Source: an uncultured Tissierellia bacterium | GTDB lineage: Bacteria > Bacillota > Clostridia > Tissierellales > Peptoniphilaceae | Assembly: GCA_947278105.1 (NCBI GenBank) | Contig: CAMYOR010000077.1 | Location: 1-5,423 of the forward strand | Direction of reading: 5' to 3' | DNA length: 5,423 nt | In this document: positions 5,400 through 5,423 of the stretch, in pieces | Position numbering within the stretch: position 1 is the stretch's first letter | Layout of the letters: every line of letters begins with the position of its first letter | Position numbers and translations under genes: made by a program | The notes under the pieces: model-generated | Told to the model about the DNA's origin: nothing | Database searches by the model: none | Seen by the model: only the letters and a program-made list of their open reading frames with translations

Positions 5400-5423
5400 G
5401 AGACTCAAAATACAGGGCAATAC

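Larger units (their letters stand above)
5163..5423. other. Non-coding region upstream of the Fe-ADH gene, up to the right edge
   Basis: No open frame with a credible start was found here on either strand. It holds the leader and candidate promoter of the Fe-ADH gene on the minus strand and candidate promoters on the plus strand. Further palindromes are GTTTAAAC (5339-5346) and TCTAATTAGA (5388-5397). It is more AT-rich than the genes around it. An ATG at 5398 opens a frame to the edge but has no ribosome binding site. Confidence 0.7.

Noticed and set aside
5398..5423. Possible start of a plus-strand gene at the right edge
   Set aside because: The ATG has no Shine-Dalgarno site, only eight codons are visible, and it lies over a promoter-like sequence.
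1..5423. CRISPR arrays, tRNA or rRNA genes, insertion sequences, phage or toxin-antitoxin genes
   Set aside because: No spaced direct repeats, tRNA-like folds, transposase frames or defence domains were recognised on either strand.

Overview
The window looks like a chromosomal segment from a Gram-positive, probably anaerobic bacterium of the class Clostridia (Firmicutes/Bacillota). The evidence is the yicC–gmk–rpoZ–coaBC gene order on one strand with the ribosome-quality-control gene rqcH divergent from it, the strong AGGAGG-type Shine-Dalgarno sites, and a clostridial butanol-dehydrogenase-type iron alcohol dehydrogenase. No phylogenetic search was possible, so anything below class level is not claimed.

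Layout from left to right: (1) 1-2003, minus strand, a tight housekeeping operon read right to left: yicC (endoribonuclease family), gmk (guanylate kinase), rpoZ (RNA polymerase omega) and the first 40 codons of coaBC (coenzyme A synthesis), cut by the left edge. Spacings are 26 bp, an 8-bp overlap and a 4-bp ATGA overlap. (2) 2004-2175, a divergent control region with back-to-back promoters, an inverted repeat between them, and a hairpin touching the yicC ribosome binding site. (3) 2176-3933, plus strand, a full rqcH/NFACT gene with the Asp97-Arg98 pair. (4) 3934-3974, a short AT-rich convergent gap with a symmetrical inverted repeat. (5) 3975-5162, minus strand, a complete butanol-dehydrogenase-like Fe-ADH. 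(6) 5163-5423, non-coding: the leader and promoter of the Fe-ADH on the minus strand and one or two candidate plus-strand promoters pointing out of the right edge.

The operon joins RNA turnover (YicC), GTP supply (Gmk), transcription (omega) and CoA synthesis (CoaBC). RqcH handles stalled 60S-equivalent (50S) nascent chains. The Fe-ADH is a separate metabolic unit, probably aldehyde reduction in fermentation.

I did not find a clearly new biological system. The best leads are the absence of remA (DUF370) from its usual slot between yicC and gmk, the long acidic tail on RpoZ, and the regulatory architecture between yicC and rqcH.
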